From NCBI RefSeq assembly GCF_015477355.1, contig NZ_JADLRJ010000004.1:620001-684000 (forward strand): a stretch of 64,000 bases of DNA. The letters run 5' to 3'. Within the stretch, counting starts at the first letter, position 1. Every line of letters begins with the position of its first letter. Source of the stretch: Nocardia blacklockiae. GTDB lineage: Bacteria > Actinomycetota > Actinomycetes > Mycobacteriales > Mycobacteriaceae. The position numbers and the translations under genes were made by a program. Positions 52,834 through 62,212 of this stretch are shown in pieces. The notes beneath the pieces are model-generated. The model was not told where the DNA came from and did no database searches. It saw only the letters and a program-made list of their open reading frames with translations.

Positions 52834-53253
52834 GTCCGCTCCCGAGGTCCCCGCAAGCCCACAGGGCCGCGCCACCGCCGATTACCGAGCCCCGCACAGA
52901 ACACCCGCCACCACACCACGGGCCCCGCCACTTTCCCATGCCCACCGGTCGGTTTCCACACACCCATCCGGCGCGCCGCAGATCACAGCCCGATCTGCCC
53001 CACACCACTACGATTCGGCACCTTCACTCCACAGCTCGGTCAGCTCCGGGCTCACGCGCAGCACCGCAACCCGCCAGCCGTGGCCCATCGCGAATTCGAA
53101 GCTCCGTCGCTCACACCGCCCGCCGCACTCGCACGATGCCACTCGCTTCGTCAGAGACTCACGCGCCGAACCACAGCAGCGGGCACAGCCTCTTCGCGAC
53201 AGCTTCGCGAGAACGAGCACGTCGATGGACGGCCAGGGCACGGCGTGGTGCAG
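52834..53253. other. Intergenic region between lipase and ligB
   Basis: About 420 bp. Part nearest the lipase shows no gene. The part 53008-53142 may encode a small cysteine-rich protein (separate entry). No repeat or strong hairpin noticed. Confidence 0.5.
53008..53142 (-). CDS. Possible small cysteine-rich protein
   Basis: 44 residues from GTG 53142: MASCECGGRCERRSFEF, then GHGWRVAVLRVSPELTELW. Three cysteines early could be part of a small zinc site; an upstream GTG at 53241 would add two more C..CC cysteines. Third codon positions are mostly G or C, as expected for coding sequence here. No clear ribosome site; could be a shadow. Confidence 0.35.
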   Translation of the reverse strand: MASCECGGRCERRSFEFAMGHGWRVAVLRVSPELTELWSEGAES

Positions 53254-54846
53254 CTATTTCGCGGCGGGCGGGCCCGGGAGGAGGGCGCGGACGGAGTCGA
53301 TGGTGTCGGCGTCGGCGGGTTCCTTGTCGGGGCGGTAGCGGACCACGCGAGCGAAGCGCAGGGCTACGCCGCCCGGGTAGCGGGGGCTGACCTGGACGCC
53401 GTCGAGGGCGATTTCGACTACCAGAGCGGGGTGGAGGTAGACGGTGTGGTCGTCGCGAGTGCGTTCGTGGCGGGGGAATTCTTCGGTCTGCCAGCGCAGT
53501 AGGGCGTCGGTAAGGCCCTTGAACGTCTTGCCGACCATGATCGGCGGGCCGCCCTCCGGATCCCGCGCTCCCAGATGGAGATTCGACAGATATCCGGTGC
53601 GGCGGCCGTAACCCCATTCGGCACCCAGCACCACCAGGTCGAGGGTGTGCGAGGGCTTGATCTTCTGCCAGGCGCGGCCGCGGCGCCCGGCGGCGTAGGG
53701 CGCGGCGAGGGATTTGACCACGACGCCCTCGTGCCCCGCAGTGAGCGCGCCCGCGGCGAACTCGGCCGCCGCCTCGGCGTCCGGCCGCAGCAGCGCGGGA
53801 ATGCTGTGCTCGCCGGCCACCGAGGTGAGCGCCACCCGCCGCTCGGACAGCGGCGCGTCGAGTAGGTCGGTGCCGTCGAGGTGCAGGCAGTCGAAGAAGT
53901 ACGGGTGCAGCAGCAACTCGCGCGTGGTGGTCGCCGCGGGCACCGACTGGCCCAGCGCCGCGGCCGCGCTGTCGGCCGCCTCCGCCTCGGCGGGCGTGAG
54001 CGCGAACCGGCTCATCGTCTCCTGGAACGGCCGCGGCCGCCCCGTGTCGGTGAGCGCGAGCGTCTCGCCGTCCAGCACGACGCTCGCGCAGTCCAGTTTC
54101 GACACCAGTTCGACGAGTTCGGGCACCTTGGCGGTGATGTCGCGCAGCGTGCGGGTGAACACCCAGACCTGCTCGCCCTGGCGATGCACCTGGATGCGCG
54201 CGCCGTCGAGCTTGTGTTCCACGCTCACGTCGCCCTCGAATTCGGCGTAGGCGTCGGCGAGCGTGCCGCCGGGCGAGGCGAGCATCGGCTGGATCGGCCG
54301 CCCCACCTCGAGGCGGAACTCCGCGAGCGCGGCCGCGCCGCCGGTCATGGCCGCCGCGGCCGTCACCGGCAGCCGCCCCGACAGCATGTGCGCCCGGCGG
54401 ACCAGCTCGACGGGCACCTCCGCGGCGGCCGCCACCGCCTCGGCGACGAGCGCGGTCAGCGCGCCTTGACGCAGCTCGCCGGTCAGCAGCCGCACCAGGA
54501 AATCCCGCTCGGCCGCCGTCGCCCGCGACAGCAACCCGGTCAGCAGCTCGCGCCGGAGCTCCGCCGAGCCGGAGCCGCCGATGCCCGCCAACTCGTCGAA
54601 GGTCTCGTGCACGCGCGGCACGGTGAGGCTCGGCACCGCCGCCGGTTCGACGGCCAGCCCGGTCAGCGTGCGCCAGCCGGTGCCGATCCGGCCCTGCGGC
54701 AGCTCGCCCGACACCCAGGCCACCACGGGCGCGAGTTCGCCCGGCTCGGCCTGTTTCAGCAGCCCGGCCAGTGTGGCGATCTTGCTCTTGCGGGACGATG
54801 TCGCCCGCACGGCTTCCGAGGCCTCGACTACTTGCGACAACAGCAC
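53254..54846 (-). CDS. ligB: ATP-dependent DNA ligase, LigB type
   Basis: 530 residues. N-terminal ligase domain (about 1-190), then the nucleotidyltransferase domain with the adenylated Lys212 in EHKLDGARIQ, LDGETLAL, DCLHLDG, EGVVVKSL and KIKPSHTLDLVV, followed by an OB domain. This corresponds to the mycobacterial LigB, a nick-sealing ligase additional to the NAD-dependent LigA. GTG 54846 gives the N-terminus expected from relatives; longer starts reach into the ramB promoter. Divergent from ramB. Confidence 0.9.
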   Translation of the reverse strand: MLLSQVVEASEAVRATSSRKSKIATLAGLLKQAEPGELAPVVAWVSGELPQGRIGTGWRTLTGLAVEPAAVPSLTVPRVHETFDELAGIGGSGSAELRRELLTGLLSRATAAERDFLVRLLTGELRQGALTALVAEAVAAAAEVPVELVRRAHMLSGRLPVTAAAAMTGGAAALAEFRLEVGRPIQPMLASPGGTLADAYAEFEGDVSVEHKLDGARIQVHRQGEQVWVFTRTLRDITAKVPELVELVSKLDCASVVLDGETLALTDTGRPRPFQETMSRFALTPAEAEAADSAAAALGQSVPAATTTRELLLHPYFFDCLHLDGTDLLDAPLSERRVALTSVAGEHSIPALLRPDAEAAAEFAAGALTAGHEGVVVKSLAAPYAAGRRGRAWQKIKPSHTLDLVVLGAEWGYGRRTGYLSNLHLGARDPEGGPPIMVGKTFKGLTDALLRWQTEEFPRHERTRDDHTVYLHPALVVEIALDGVQVSPRYPGGVALRFARVVRYRPDKEPADADTIDSVRALLPGPPAAK

Positions 54847-54904
54847 GATTCCGACCGTAACCCGAGGGTCCGACACGGCTCGGGACCCGCTTGTTAATCG
54901 AGCG

Positions 54905-54921
54905 TTTGCAGAGTTGCGAAA
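54905..54921 (+). promoter_or_regulatory. Candidate RamB self-regulatory site and leaderless promoter
   Basis: TTTGCA and TTGCGAAA lie 20-36 bp before the ramB ATG, and a -10-like TAAACT follows 7 bp before the ATG, suggesting a leaderless transcript. RamB is known to repress its own gene in Corynebacterium; these elements resemble its site but do not match it fully. Confidence 0.35.
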
Positions 54922-54940
54922 CCGCCCATAAACTGGACGA

Positions 54941-56350
54941 ATGGCCAAGACTTACGTCGGCGCGCGGCTTCGACAGCTGCGGACCGAACGGGGGCTGAGC
55001 CAGGTCTCGCTCGCCAAACAGCTGGAGATCTCGGCGAGCTACCTGAACCAGATCGAGCACGACGTGCGACCGCTCACCGTGCCGGTCCTGCTGCGCATCA
55101 GCGAGGTCTTCGGCGTCGACGCCGGCTTCTTCTCCTCCCAGGACGACACCCGCCTCATCGCCGAATTGCAGGAAGTGGTGATGGACGAGGAACTGGGCAT
55201 CGAGGCCGACGCCCAGGAGATCGCCGAGATGGTCTCGGCGCATCCGAGCCTGGCGCGGGCGATGGTGAACATGCACCGCCGCTACCGCAACACCACCGCC
55301 CAGCTGGCCGCCGCCACCGAGGACCGCTTCTCCGACGGCAGCGGCTCCGGCGCCATCTCCCGCCCGCACGAGGAGGTGCGCGACTTCTTCTACCAGCGGC
55401 AGAACTACATCCACGAAGTCGACACCGCCGCAGAGGAACTCGCCACCCGGATGCGCTTCCACGGCGGCGATCTGAAGCGCGAGATCGCCCGCCGGCTCAC
55501 CACCGCGCACGGCGTGCAGATCGTCGAACGCATCGATCTCGGCGAGGGCGTACTGCACCGTTTCGACCCCGAGGCGCGGCGGCTCGAGATCGCGCCGCAC
55601 CTGTCCGGCGGGCAGCGGGTGTTCAAGCTCGCCGCCGAACTGGCCTACCTCGAATGCGGCGACCTGATCGAAAAGCTGGTCGAGGAGGGCAATTTCGCTT
55701 CCGAGGATTCCCGCACGCTCGCGCAGCTGGGCCTGGCCAACTATTTCGCCGCGGCGCTGGTGCTGCCCTATTCATATTTCCACGAGGTCGCCGAGGATTT
55801 CCGGTACGACATCGAGCGCCTGTCGGCCTTCTTCACCCAGAGCTACGAGACGATCTGCCACCGGCTCTCGACCTTGCAGCGCCCGAAGCTGCGCGGCGTC
55901 CCGTTCTCGTTCGTGCGCGTCGACCGCGCCGGGAACATGTCGAAACGGCAGTCCGCCACCGGCTTTCACTTCTCCTCCTCGGGCGGCACCTGCCCGCTGT
56001 GGAACGTCTACGAGACCTTCGCCTACCCGGGCCGGATCATGACCCAGATCGCCCAGATGCCCGACGGCCGCAAATACCTGTGGATCGCCCGCACCGTGGA
56101 ACGCCGCGCCACCCGCTACGGCGAACCGAGTAAGACCTTCGCGATCGGCCTCGGGTGCGAGTTGCGCCATGCCGGTCGCGTCGTCTATGCCGACGGCCTG
56201 GATCTCAACGACCCCCAGGCCACTCCGATCGGCGCGGGCTGCCGGGTGTGCGAGCGCACCAACTGCCCGCAGCGCGCGTTCCCCCCGCTCGGCAAATCTC
56301 TCGATATCAGCGAACATCGCAGTTCCATCTCGCCGTACGTCCTGCGGTAG
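54941..56350 (+). CDS. ramB: RamB-type regulator of acetate/glyoxylate metabolism
   Basis: 469 residues: N-terminal XRE helix-turn-helix (GLSQVSLAKQLEISASYLNQIE, about 19-40), a middle with an ImmA/IrrE-like metallopeptidase-type segment (KLAAELAYLE region), and a C-terminal domain with Cys-rich end CRVCERTNCPQRAFPP, which may bind an iron-sulfur cluster or metal. This is the RamB/PrpR family. Position next to the aceA-fadB2 backbone, as Rv0465c in mycobacteria, favours RamB over PrpR. Divergent from ligB with an apparent leaderless start. Confidence 0.85.
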   Translation: MAKTYVGARLRQLRTERGLSQVSLAKQLEISASYLNQIEHDVRPLTVPVLLRISEVFGVDAGFFSSQDDTRLIAELQEVVMDEELGIEADAQEIAEMVSAHPSLARAMVNMHRRYRNTTAQLAAATEDRFSDGSGSGAISRPHEEVRDFFYQRQNYIHEVDTAAEELATRMRFHGGDLKREIARRLTTAHGVQIVERIDLGEGVLHRFDPEARRLEIAPHLSGGQRVFKLAAELAYLECGDLIEKLVEEGNFASEDSRTLAQLGLANYFAAALVLPYSYFHEVAEDFRYDIERLSAFFTQSYETICHRLSTLQRPKLRGVPFSFVRVDRAGNMSKRQSATGFHFSSSGGTCPLWNVYETFAYPGRIMTQIAQMPDGRKYLWIARTVERRATRYGEPSKTFAIGLGCELRHAGRVVYADGLDLNDPQATPIGAGCRVCERTNCPQRAFPPLGKSLDISEHRSSISPYVLR

Positions 56351-56378
56351 TCGATAGACAAGATCGACGATCACAGAG

Positions 56379-56394
56379 TTCACATTCGCGAAAC
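56379..56394 (+). promoter_or_regulatory. GlnR-like box upstream of urtA
   Basis: TTCAC - 6 bp - GAAAC resembles one GlnR half-element pair (gTnAC-n6-GaAAC), the nitrogen-control site of actinobacteria. It lies about 185 bp before the urtA start. Urea transport genes are common GlnR targets, but only one pair is seen. Confidence 0.4.
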
Positions 56395-56471
56395 ATTCGC
56401 AACAATCCCGTCATCGAGAAATATTCGGCCGCAACACTTCCGGCTTACTCTCAGCGCACGGATACAACCGC

Positions 56472-56479
56472 TGTATACA
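56472..56479. promoter_or_regulatory. TGTATACA palindrome upstream of urtA
   Basis: A perfect 8 bp palindrome of the T-GTATAC-A kind bound by FadR-subfamily GntR proteins. A related GTAC site lies after the GntR gene at 62213-62229, so it is a candidate operator for that regulator. Confidence 0.4.
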
Positions 56480-56576
56480 ACGCCGATCTCTCACGAGGAG
56501 ACCGGCTCGATCTGCGCGCGGTCCGGCGCGGTGTGCGAACACCGCCGAAACCTGATGAGTGAGAAGGGTTCCACCC

Positions 56577-57854
56577 ATGCAAGATTCTCGTGACCCCCGT
56601 CGCGATCTCCCCCGCCGCACGGCGAAGATCCTGGCCGTACCGACCGCCCTGGCGCTCTCGGCACTACTACTGTCCGGCTGCGGCTCCCGCGACGACGCCG
56701 AAACCGGCGCGGGCGCAACGTCCTGCGTGGACACCTCCAAGAATACGATCAAGATCGGCTCGCTGCATTCACTGACCGGCACCATGGCCATCAGCGAGGT
56801 CACCGTCGCCAATTCCACGAAATTGGCGGTCGATCAGGTCAACGCGGCGGGCGGGGTACTGGGCAAGCAGATCCAGATCGTGCCCGAGGACGGGGCGTCG
56901 GACCCGAAGACCTTCGCGGAGAAGGCCGAGAAACTCATCAGCTCCGATTGCGTCGCCGCCGTTTTCGGTGGCTGGACCTCGGCGAGCCGCAAGGCGATGA
57001 AACCCAAGTTCGAGTCGCTGAATTCGCTGCTGTTCTACCCGGTGCAGTACGAGGGCCTGGAGGACAGCAAGAACATCTTCTACACCGGCGCCACCACCAA
57101 CCAGCAGATCGTGCCCGCGCTGGATTATCTGAAGCAGAAGGGCATCACGTCGCTGTACCTGGTCGGCAGCGACTACGTGTTCCCGCAGACCGCCAATCGC
57201 GAGATCAAGGCGTACGCGGCCGCCAACGGCATCGAGATCAAGGGCGAGGACTACGCGCCGCTGGGCTCCACCGATTTCTCCACAATCGTCAACAAGGTGC
57301 GGAATGCCAAGGCCGGGGCGGTGTTCAACACCCTCAACGGCGACTCCAACGTGGCCTTCTTCCGTGAATACGCCAATGCCGGGTTGAAGGCCGCCGACAT
57401 GCCGGTGGTGTCGGTATCGATCGCCGAGGAGGAGGTCGGCGGCATCGGTCCGCAGAACATCGCCGGGCAGCTCACCGCCTGGAACTACTACCAGACCGTA
57501 GACAGCCCGCAGAACAAGGCGTTCGTCGACGCCTACAAGTCCGTCTACGGGGCCGACAAGCCCACCTCCGATCCCATGGAAGCCGCCTACACCTCGGTGT
57601 TCCTGTGGAAGAACATGGTCGAGAAGGCCCAGTCGTTCTCGGTCGACGCGGTCCAGAAAGCCGCGGGCGGAGTCACTTTCGACGCTCCCGAAGGCACCGT
57701 CACGGTCGACGGCGCCAACCACCACATCACCAAGACGGCGCGGATCGGTGAGATCCACCCGGATGGCCTGATCTACACGGTGTGGGATTCCGGCAAGCCG
57801 ATTCAACCGGACCCGTACCTGAAGTCCTACGAGTGGGCCTCGGGGCTCAGGTAG
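56577..57854 (+). CDS. urtA: Urea ABC importer, substrate-binding lipoprotein
   Basis: 425 residues, with lipobox LLLSGC and branched-chain-type periplasmic binding fold. [46 protein letters not shown] and [11 protein letters not shown] are typical of UrtA, which binds urea (or short amides). GAGAAGGG precedes ATG 56577. First gene of urtABCDE; a strong hairpin follows it. Confidence 0.93.
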   Translation: MQDSRDPRRDLPRRTAKILAVPTALALSALLLSGCGSRDDAETGAGATSCVDTSKNTIKIGSLHSLTGTMAISEVTVANSTKLAVDQVNAAGGVLGKQIQIVPEDGASDPKTFAEKAEKLISSDCVAAVFGGWTSASRKAMKPKFESLNSLLFYPVQYEGLEDSKNIFYTGATTNQQIVPALDYLKQKGITSLYLVGSDYVFPQTANREIKAYAAANGIEIKGEDYAPLGSTDFSTIVNKVRNAKAGAVFNTLNGDSNVAFFREYANAGLKAADMPVVSVSIAEEEVGGIGPQNIAGQLTAWNYYQTVDSPQNKAFVDAYKSVYGADKPTSDPMEAAYTSVFLWKNMVEKAQSFSVDAVQKAAGGVTFDAPEGTVTVDGANHHITKTARIGEIHPDGLIYTVWDSGKPIQPDPYLKSYEWASGLR

Positions 57855-57875
57855 TACCAGGTCGTCGATGAGGGG

Positions 57876-57918
57876 CGGCGCGGTCCCGTTCGAGTATCGG
57901 GCGGACGGGACCGCGCCG
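57876..57918 (+). terminator. Intercistronic hairpin between urtA and urtB
   Basis: Perfect 14 bp arms (CGGCGCGGTCCCGT and complement) around a 15-base loop lie 22 bp after the urtA stop and 30 bp before urtB. Probably a partial terminator or a processing/stability element giving more UrtA than the membrane components. Confidence 0.7.
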
Positions 57919-57947
57919 GTCGGGCAAGCGAAATAGAGGTATTCGCA

Positions 57948-58832
57948 ATGGAAGTGGCGATCGGGCAGCTGTTCACCGGGTTGAGCCTGGGGTCCATTCT
58001 GCTGCTGGCGGCGCTGGGCCTGTCGCTGACCTTCGGTCAGATGGGCGTGATCAATATGGCGCACGGCGAATTCATCATGGCCGGCTGCTACACGACATTC
58101 GTTGTGCAGCAGGTGATCCACGCGACCGGGGCGGCACTGATCGTGTCGCTGTTCGCGGGCTTCCTGGTCGGCGGGCTGCTGGGCGCGGCCCTGGAGATGG
58201 GTCTGATCCGCTGGATGTACGACCGGCCGCTGGACACCCTGCTGGTGACCTTCGGCGTCGGGCTGATCCTGCAACAGCTGGCGCGCAACATCTTCGGCGC
58301 GCCCGCCAAGAACGTGGTGGCGCCCGAGTGGCTGTCCGGCGGTCTGACCATCGCCGGGACGGTGGTGCCCAAGACGCGCCTGTTCATCCTCGTGTTGGCC
58401 GTCGTCGCGGTCGCGGTGCTCGCGGTCGCGCTGAAGGCGACCCCGCTGGGTCGGCGGATTCGGGCCGTGGTGCAGAACCGCGGCCTGGCGGAGACCAGCG
58501 GCGTGTCGAGCCGGGTGACCGACGTCAGCACGTTCTTCATCGGCTCGGGACTGGCCGCGGTCGCGGGCGTGGCGCTCACGCTGATCGGCTCCACCAGCCC
58601 GACCATCGGGCAGAGCTATCTGGTCGACGCGTTCCTGGTCGTCGTGATCGGCGGGCTCGGGCAGATCAAGGGCACGGTGCTCGCGGCTTTCGCACTGGGA
58701 CTGCTGAATTCGTTCATCGAGTACTCCACCACCGCCTCGGTGGCGAAGGTGATCGTCTTCGTGCTCATCGTGATCTTCCTGCAGGTGCGGCCGCAGGGCC
58801 TGTTCACCGTCCGGACGAGGAGCCTGGCATGA
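57948..58832 (+). CDS. urtB: Urea ABC importer permease UrtB
   Basis: 294 residues, eight or so hydrophobic helices of the LivH family. LTFGQMGVINMAHGEFIMAG and the loop around VVIGGLGQIKGTVLAAF are typical of UrtB. GAGG lies 8 bp before ATG 57948. Overlaps urtC by 4 bp (ATGA). Confidence 0.93.
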   Translation: MEVAIGQLFTGLSLGSILLLAALGLSLTFGQMGVINMAHGEFIMAGCYTTFVVQQVIHATGAALIVSLFAGFLVGGLLGAALEMGLIRWMYDRPLDTLLVTFGVGLILQQLARNIFGAPAKNVVAPEWLSGGLTIAGTVVPKTRLFILVLAVVAVAVLAVALKATPLGRRIRAVVQNRGLAETSGVSSRVTDVSTFFIGSGLAAVAGVALTLIGSTSPTIGQSYLVDAFLVVVIGGLGQIKGTVLAAFALGLLNSFIEYSTTASVAKVIVFVLIVIFLQVRPQGLFTVRTRSLA

Positions 58833-59971
58833 GCACTCCCCTCTTCCAGCGCTCCGCGGTGCGTTCGCTGGGCGGCTTCGCGCTGGCGGCCGTCGTGCTG
58901 TTCGCCGTCGCGCCCGCGGTGCTCAGCGACTTCCGGCTCGGCCTGCTCGCCAAGTTCCTGTGCTTCGCCATCGTGGCGGTCGGCATCGGATTGGCTTGGG
59001 GCAGAGGCGGAATGCTGACCCTCGGCCAAGGCGTGTTCTTCGGCCTCGGCGCCTACATCATGGCCATGCACATGCAACTGGCCGATGCGGCCCGGCTGCA
59101 CCAGGATGTCCCCGAGTTCATGCAGATCGCGGGCATCGCCGAATTGCCCTGGTACTGGCAGCCTTTCGCGTCCGGGCCGGTGGCCGTGCTGGCGATCCTG
59201 GTGCTGCCGGGCCTGCTCGCCGCGCTGCTGGGTTTCGGCGTGTTCAAGCGCCGGGTCAAGGGCGCGTATTTCGCGATCCTGTCCCAGGCGCTGACCGCGG
59301 CACTGGCGATCCTGCTCACCGGGCAGCAGGCCATCGGCGGCTTCACCGGGCTCAGCGACTTCCGGGCCTTCTTCGGCTTCCGGCTCAGCGATCCGGTGAA
59401 CCGGCGCATGCTGTTCTTCCTCGCGGCGGCGGCGCTGCTGCTCGTGGTCGCGGCCGCGCGGCAGCTGATGCGCAGCCGGTACGGGGAACTGCTGGTGGCG
59501 GTGCGCGACCAGGAGGAGCGGGTGCGCTTCCTCGGGTACGACCCGGCCAATATCAAGATCGTGGCGTATGTGGTGGCGGCCTTCTTCGCCGGCATCGCGG
59601 GTGCGTTGTTCACGCCGATCGTGGGCATCATCTCCCCGGCCGACATCGGGGTGGTGCCCTCGATCGTGTTCCTCATCGGCGTCGCGATCGGCGGCCGCAC
59701 GACCCTGCTGGGTCCGGTGCTGGGCGCGGTCGGAGTGGCGTGGGCGCAGACGACGTTCTCCGAGCACTTCCCGTCGGGCTGGACCTATCTGCAAGGCGTG
59801 CTCTTCATCGTGGTGGTCGGCTTCGTACCCGCCGGGCTGGCCGGATTCCGGCCGCTCGCAATGGATCTCGTCGACCGGGTGCGCCGCGCGAGCCGATCCG
59901 GGCCGACGGCCGAGCCTGCGGACGCGGCGGTGACCGAGGCGAGCCGGGCCGAGACGAAGGTGGAGGCATGA
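58829..59971 (+). CDS. urtC: Urea ABC importer permease UrtC
   Basis: 380 residues of the LivM type with about ten helices; GIGLAWGRGGMLTLGQGVFFGLGAY and the DQEERVRFLGYDPANIKI loop are diagnostic of UrtC. Hydrophilic C-terminal tail of about 35 residues is variable. Overlaps both neighbours by 4 bp. Confidence 0.93.
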   Translation: MSTPLFQRSAVRSLGGFALAAVVLFAVAPAVLSDFRLGLLAKFLCFAIVAVGIGLAWGRGGMLTLGQGVFFGLGAYIMAMHMQLADAARLHQDVPEFMQIAGIAELPWYWQPFASGPVAVLAILVLPGLLAALLGFGVFKRRVKGAYFAILSQALTAALAILLTGQQAIGGFTGLSDFRAFFGFRLSDPVNRRMLFFLAAAALLLVVAAARQLMRSRYGELLVAVRDQEERVRFLGYDPANIKIVAYVVAAFFAGIAGALFTPIVGIISPADIGVVPSIVFLIGVAIGGRTTLLGPVLGAVGVAWAQTTFSEHFPSGWTYLQGVLFIVVVGFVPAGLAGFRPLAMDLVDRVRRASRSGPTAEPADAAVTEASRAETKVEA

Positions 59972-60807
59972 CGACCGACGACCACCCCGCCGCGGTCCCC
60001 GAGCCGAAATTCGGCGGGACGGCGGGCATGAACAGCGAGTACCTCGAAATACGCGACCTCACTGTCGATTTCGACGGCTTCAAGGCGGTGTCCGGCGTCG
60101 ATCTGACCGTGTTGCAGGGCGATCTGCGCTTCCTCATCGGCCCCAACGGCGCGGGCAAGACCACCCTGATCGACGCGATCACCGGCCTGGTCCCCGCCTC
60201 CGGATCGGCGCGGAAGACCGGCACCGAACTGCTGGGCCGCAAGGTGCACCGGATCGCGCGGCTGGGCGTCGGCCGCACCTTCCAGACGGCCAGCGTCTTC
60301 GAACAGCTCACGGTGCTCCAAAATCTCGACATCGCGGCGGGCGCGGGCCGTTCGGCGGCCACGCTGCTGCGCCGCCGCCGCACGGTTCTGCCCGAGGTCG
60401 AATCCGCTTTGGAGACAATAGGTCTGACCGACCTGAGCGACGCACCCGCCGGGGTACTGGCGCACGGCCAGAAGCAGTGGCTCGAGATCGGCATGCTGCT
60501 GGTGCAGAACGCCTCGGTGCTGCTGCTCGACGAGCCGGTCGCGGGCATGAGCGCCGAGGAGCGCGAGGAGACCGGAAACCTGTTGCGCCGCATCGGCTCC
60601 GGTCGCGTCGTCGTGGTCGTGGAACACGACATGGATTTCATGCGGGCGTACGCGAGTTCGGTCACGGTGCTGGCGGGCGGCCGGGTGCTCAGCGAGGGCA
60701 CGGTGGAGCAGGTCCAGGCCGATCCCAAGGTCCAGGAGGTCTACCTGGGCACCGCGGCGGCCGTGGCCACCTACGCCGAGGAGGCGGTCGATGCTGGAAA
60801 TCGTTGA
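59968..60807 (+). CDS. urtD: Urea ABC importer ATPase UrtD
   Basis: 279 residues: Walker A GPNGAGKTT, signature LAHGQKQWLEIG (degenerate as usual in UrtD), Walker B LLLDEPVAGM and switch region VEHDMDFM. ATG 59968 overlaps urtC. A second in-frame ATG (60030) after the variable N-terminus is possible. It overlaps urtE by 17 bp. Confidence 0.93.
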   Translation: MTTDDHPAAVPEPKFGGTAGMNSEYLEIRDLTVDFDGFKAVSGVDLTVLQGDLRFLIGPNGAGKTTLIDAITGLVPASGSARKTGTELLGRKVHRIARLGVGRTFQTASVFEQLTVLQNLDIAAGAGRSAATLLRRRRTVLPEVESALETIGLTDLSDAPAGVLAHGQKQWLEIGMLLVQNASVLLLDEPVAGMSAEEREETGNLLRRIGSGRVVVVVEHDMDFMRAYASSVTVLAGGRVLSEGTVEQVQADPKVQEVYLGTAAAVATYAEEAVDAGNR

Positions 60808-61483
60808 CCTACACGCCGGTTACGGCCGCGCCGAGGTGATTCACGGAGTGTCGCTGACGGTGCCGGACGACGGCGTCGCGGCCGTGCTGGGCCACAACGG
60901 CGCGGGCAAGACGACGCTGCTGCGCGCGGCGGTAGGGCTGCTGCCGGTGCGGTCCGGGCAGCTCCGCTTCGACGGCGCGAACATCGCCAAGCTGTCCCCG
61001 TCGCGGCGGGTGCGGCGCGGCATCGCGTACGTCCCGCAAGGGCAGCAATGCTTTCCGCAGCTGACCGCCGCGGAGAACCTCCAGGTCGTCGCCGACGGCC
61101 GCAAACGCGGCAAGGCGCTGATCGAGGAGGCGCTGCACCTGTTCCCGGCGCTGCGTGAACTGCTGGACCGCAAGGCCGGGCTGCTGTCGGGTGGGCAGCG
61201 CCAGCAGTTGGCGATCGCGCGGGCGCTGGTCACCGAGCCGAAACTGCTGATCCTGGACGAGCCCACGGAGGGCATCCAGCCGTCGGTGGTCGCCGAGATC
61301 GAACGCACCATCCTCGAACTCACCCGGCGGGGCGGGCTGAGCGTGCTGCTGGTGGAACAGCACATCGGCTTCGCGCTCCAGGAGGCCGGGCGGTACTACG
61401 TGCTGCAATCCGGACGCGTCGCCTCCACCGGGGCGGGCGGGGCGGGAGCGGCCACCGCGGTCCGCGCGGCGATGGCGATCTGA
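60791..61483 (+). CDS. urtE: Urea ABC importer ATPase UrtE
   Basis: 230 residues: Walker A GHNGAGKTT, signature LSGGQRQQLAIARAL, Walker B LILDEPTEGIQPS and VEQHIGFAL, the LivF/UrtE type. GAGGAGG lies 6 bp before ATG 60791, inside urtD. Confidence 0.94.
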   Translation: MLEIVDLHAGYGRAEVIHGVSLTVPDDGVAAVLGHNGAGKTTLLRAAVGLLPVRSGQLRFDGANIAKLSPSRRVRRGIAYVPQGQQCFPQLTAAENLQVVADGRKRGKALIEEALHLFPALRELLDRKAGLLSGGQRQQLAIARALVTEPKLLILDEPTEGIQPSVVAEIERTILELTRRGGLSVLLVEQHIGFALQEAGRYYVLQSGRVASTGAGGAGAATAVRAAMAI

Positions 61484-61496
61484 TCGGCGCTTCGCG

Positions 61497-62192
61497 ATGG
61501 CGCGCAGGGGCCGTAACTCGTTGGGGGAACGGGTCTATCACGCGCTGCGCCGCGACCTGGCCGCCGGACTGGTCGACCCCGCCGGGCGCCTCGGCGAGGA
61601 ACGCCTCGCCGAGGCCTACGGGGTCTCCCGCACACCGGTGCGGGAGGCCTTGACTCGGCTGCTGGCCGACGGCCTGGTGGAACGCCACGGCGACGGCCTG
61701 TACCCCTACCGCCCGCGCCTGGACGAGCTGGGCGACCTGTACGAGCTGCGGATCGTGTTGGAGGCGAGGGGTATTCGGCGCGTCCGGGACGAGATCTCGG
61801 CTTCCTACGACCAGGAGGCCGTGCGGCGTCAGCTCGACACCTGGCGGGACCTGCGCGCCGATCCGCCGGAGCCGGGGACCGCGCTCATCGCCGCCGACGA
61901 GCAGTTCCACACCGCATTGCTTGCGGCAGCGGGCAATTCGGCGCTCGCCGACGCCTTGACCGCCGTGCATGCCAAGGTGCGCCCGATCCGCTCGCTGGAC
62001 ATGCCGACCCCGCAGCGCATCGCCAAGATGACCGGCGAGCACATCGCGATCGCCGAGCAGATCCTCGCGGGCGACTTGGAGTCGGCCTCGCACACCTTGC
62101 TCACCCACATCCTCAGCTCGCGCGCGCACGTGCTGGCCCGCGCCCGCCAGGCCCTCGAACTCACCCGATTGGGCCAGGCCCTGCGGGACTGA
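61497..62192 (+). CDS. GntR-family regulator after the urt operon
   Basis: 231 residues: winged helix-turn-helix (LAEAYGVSRTPVREALTRLL, about 39-58) and FCD effector domain with the metal-binding pattern Asp/His...His...His (EQFHTALL, GEHIAIAEQ). Starts 14 bp after urtE, so cotranscribed. Likely senses a nitrogen compound or organic acid. T-GTAC/GTATAC type palindromes occur before urtA and after this gene. Confidence 0.87.
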   Translation: MARRGRNSLGERVYHALRRDLAAGLVDPAGRLGEERLAEAYGVSRTPVREALTRLLADGLVERHGDGLYPYRPRLDELGDLYELRIVLEARGIRRVRDEISASYDQEAVRRQLDTWRDLRADPPEPGTALIAADEQFHTALLAAAGNSALADALTAVHAKVRPIRSLDMPTPQRIAKMTGEHIAIAEQILAGDLESASHTLLTHILSSRAHVLARARQALELTRLGQALRD

Positions 62193-62212
62193 GGGATCAC
62201 CCGTACTACGAA

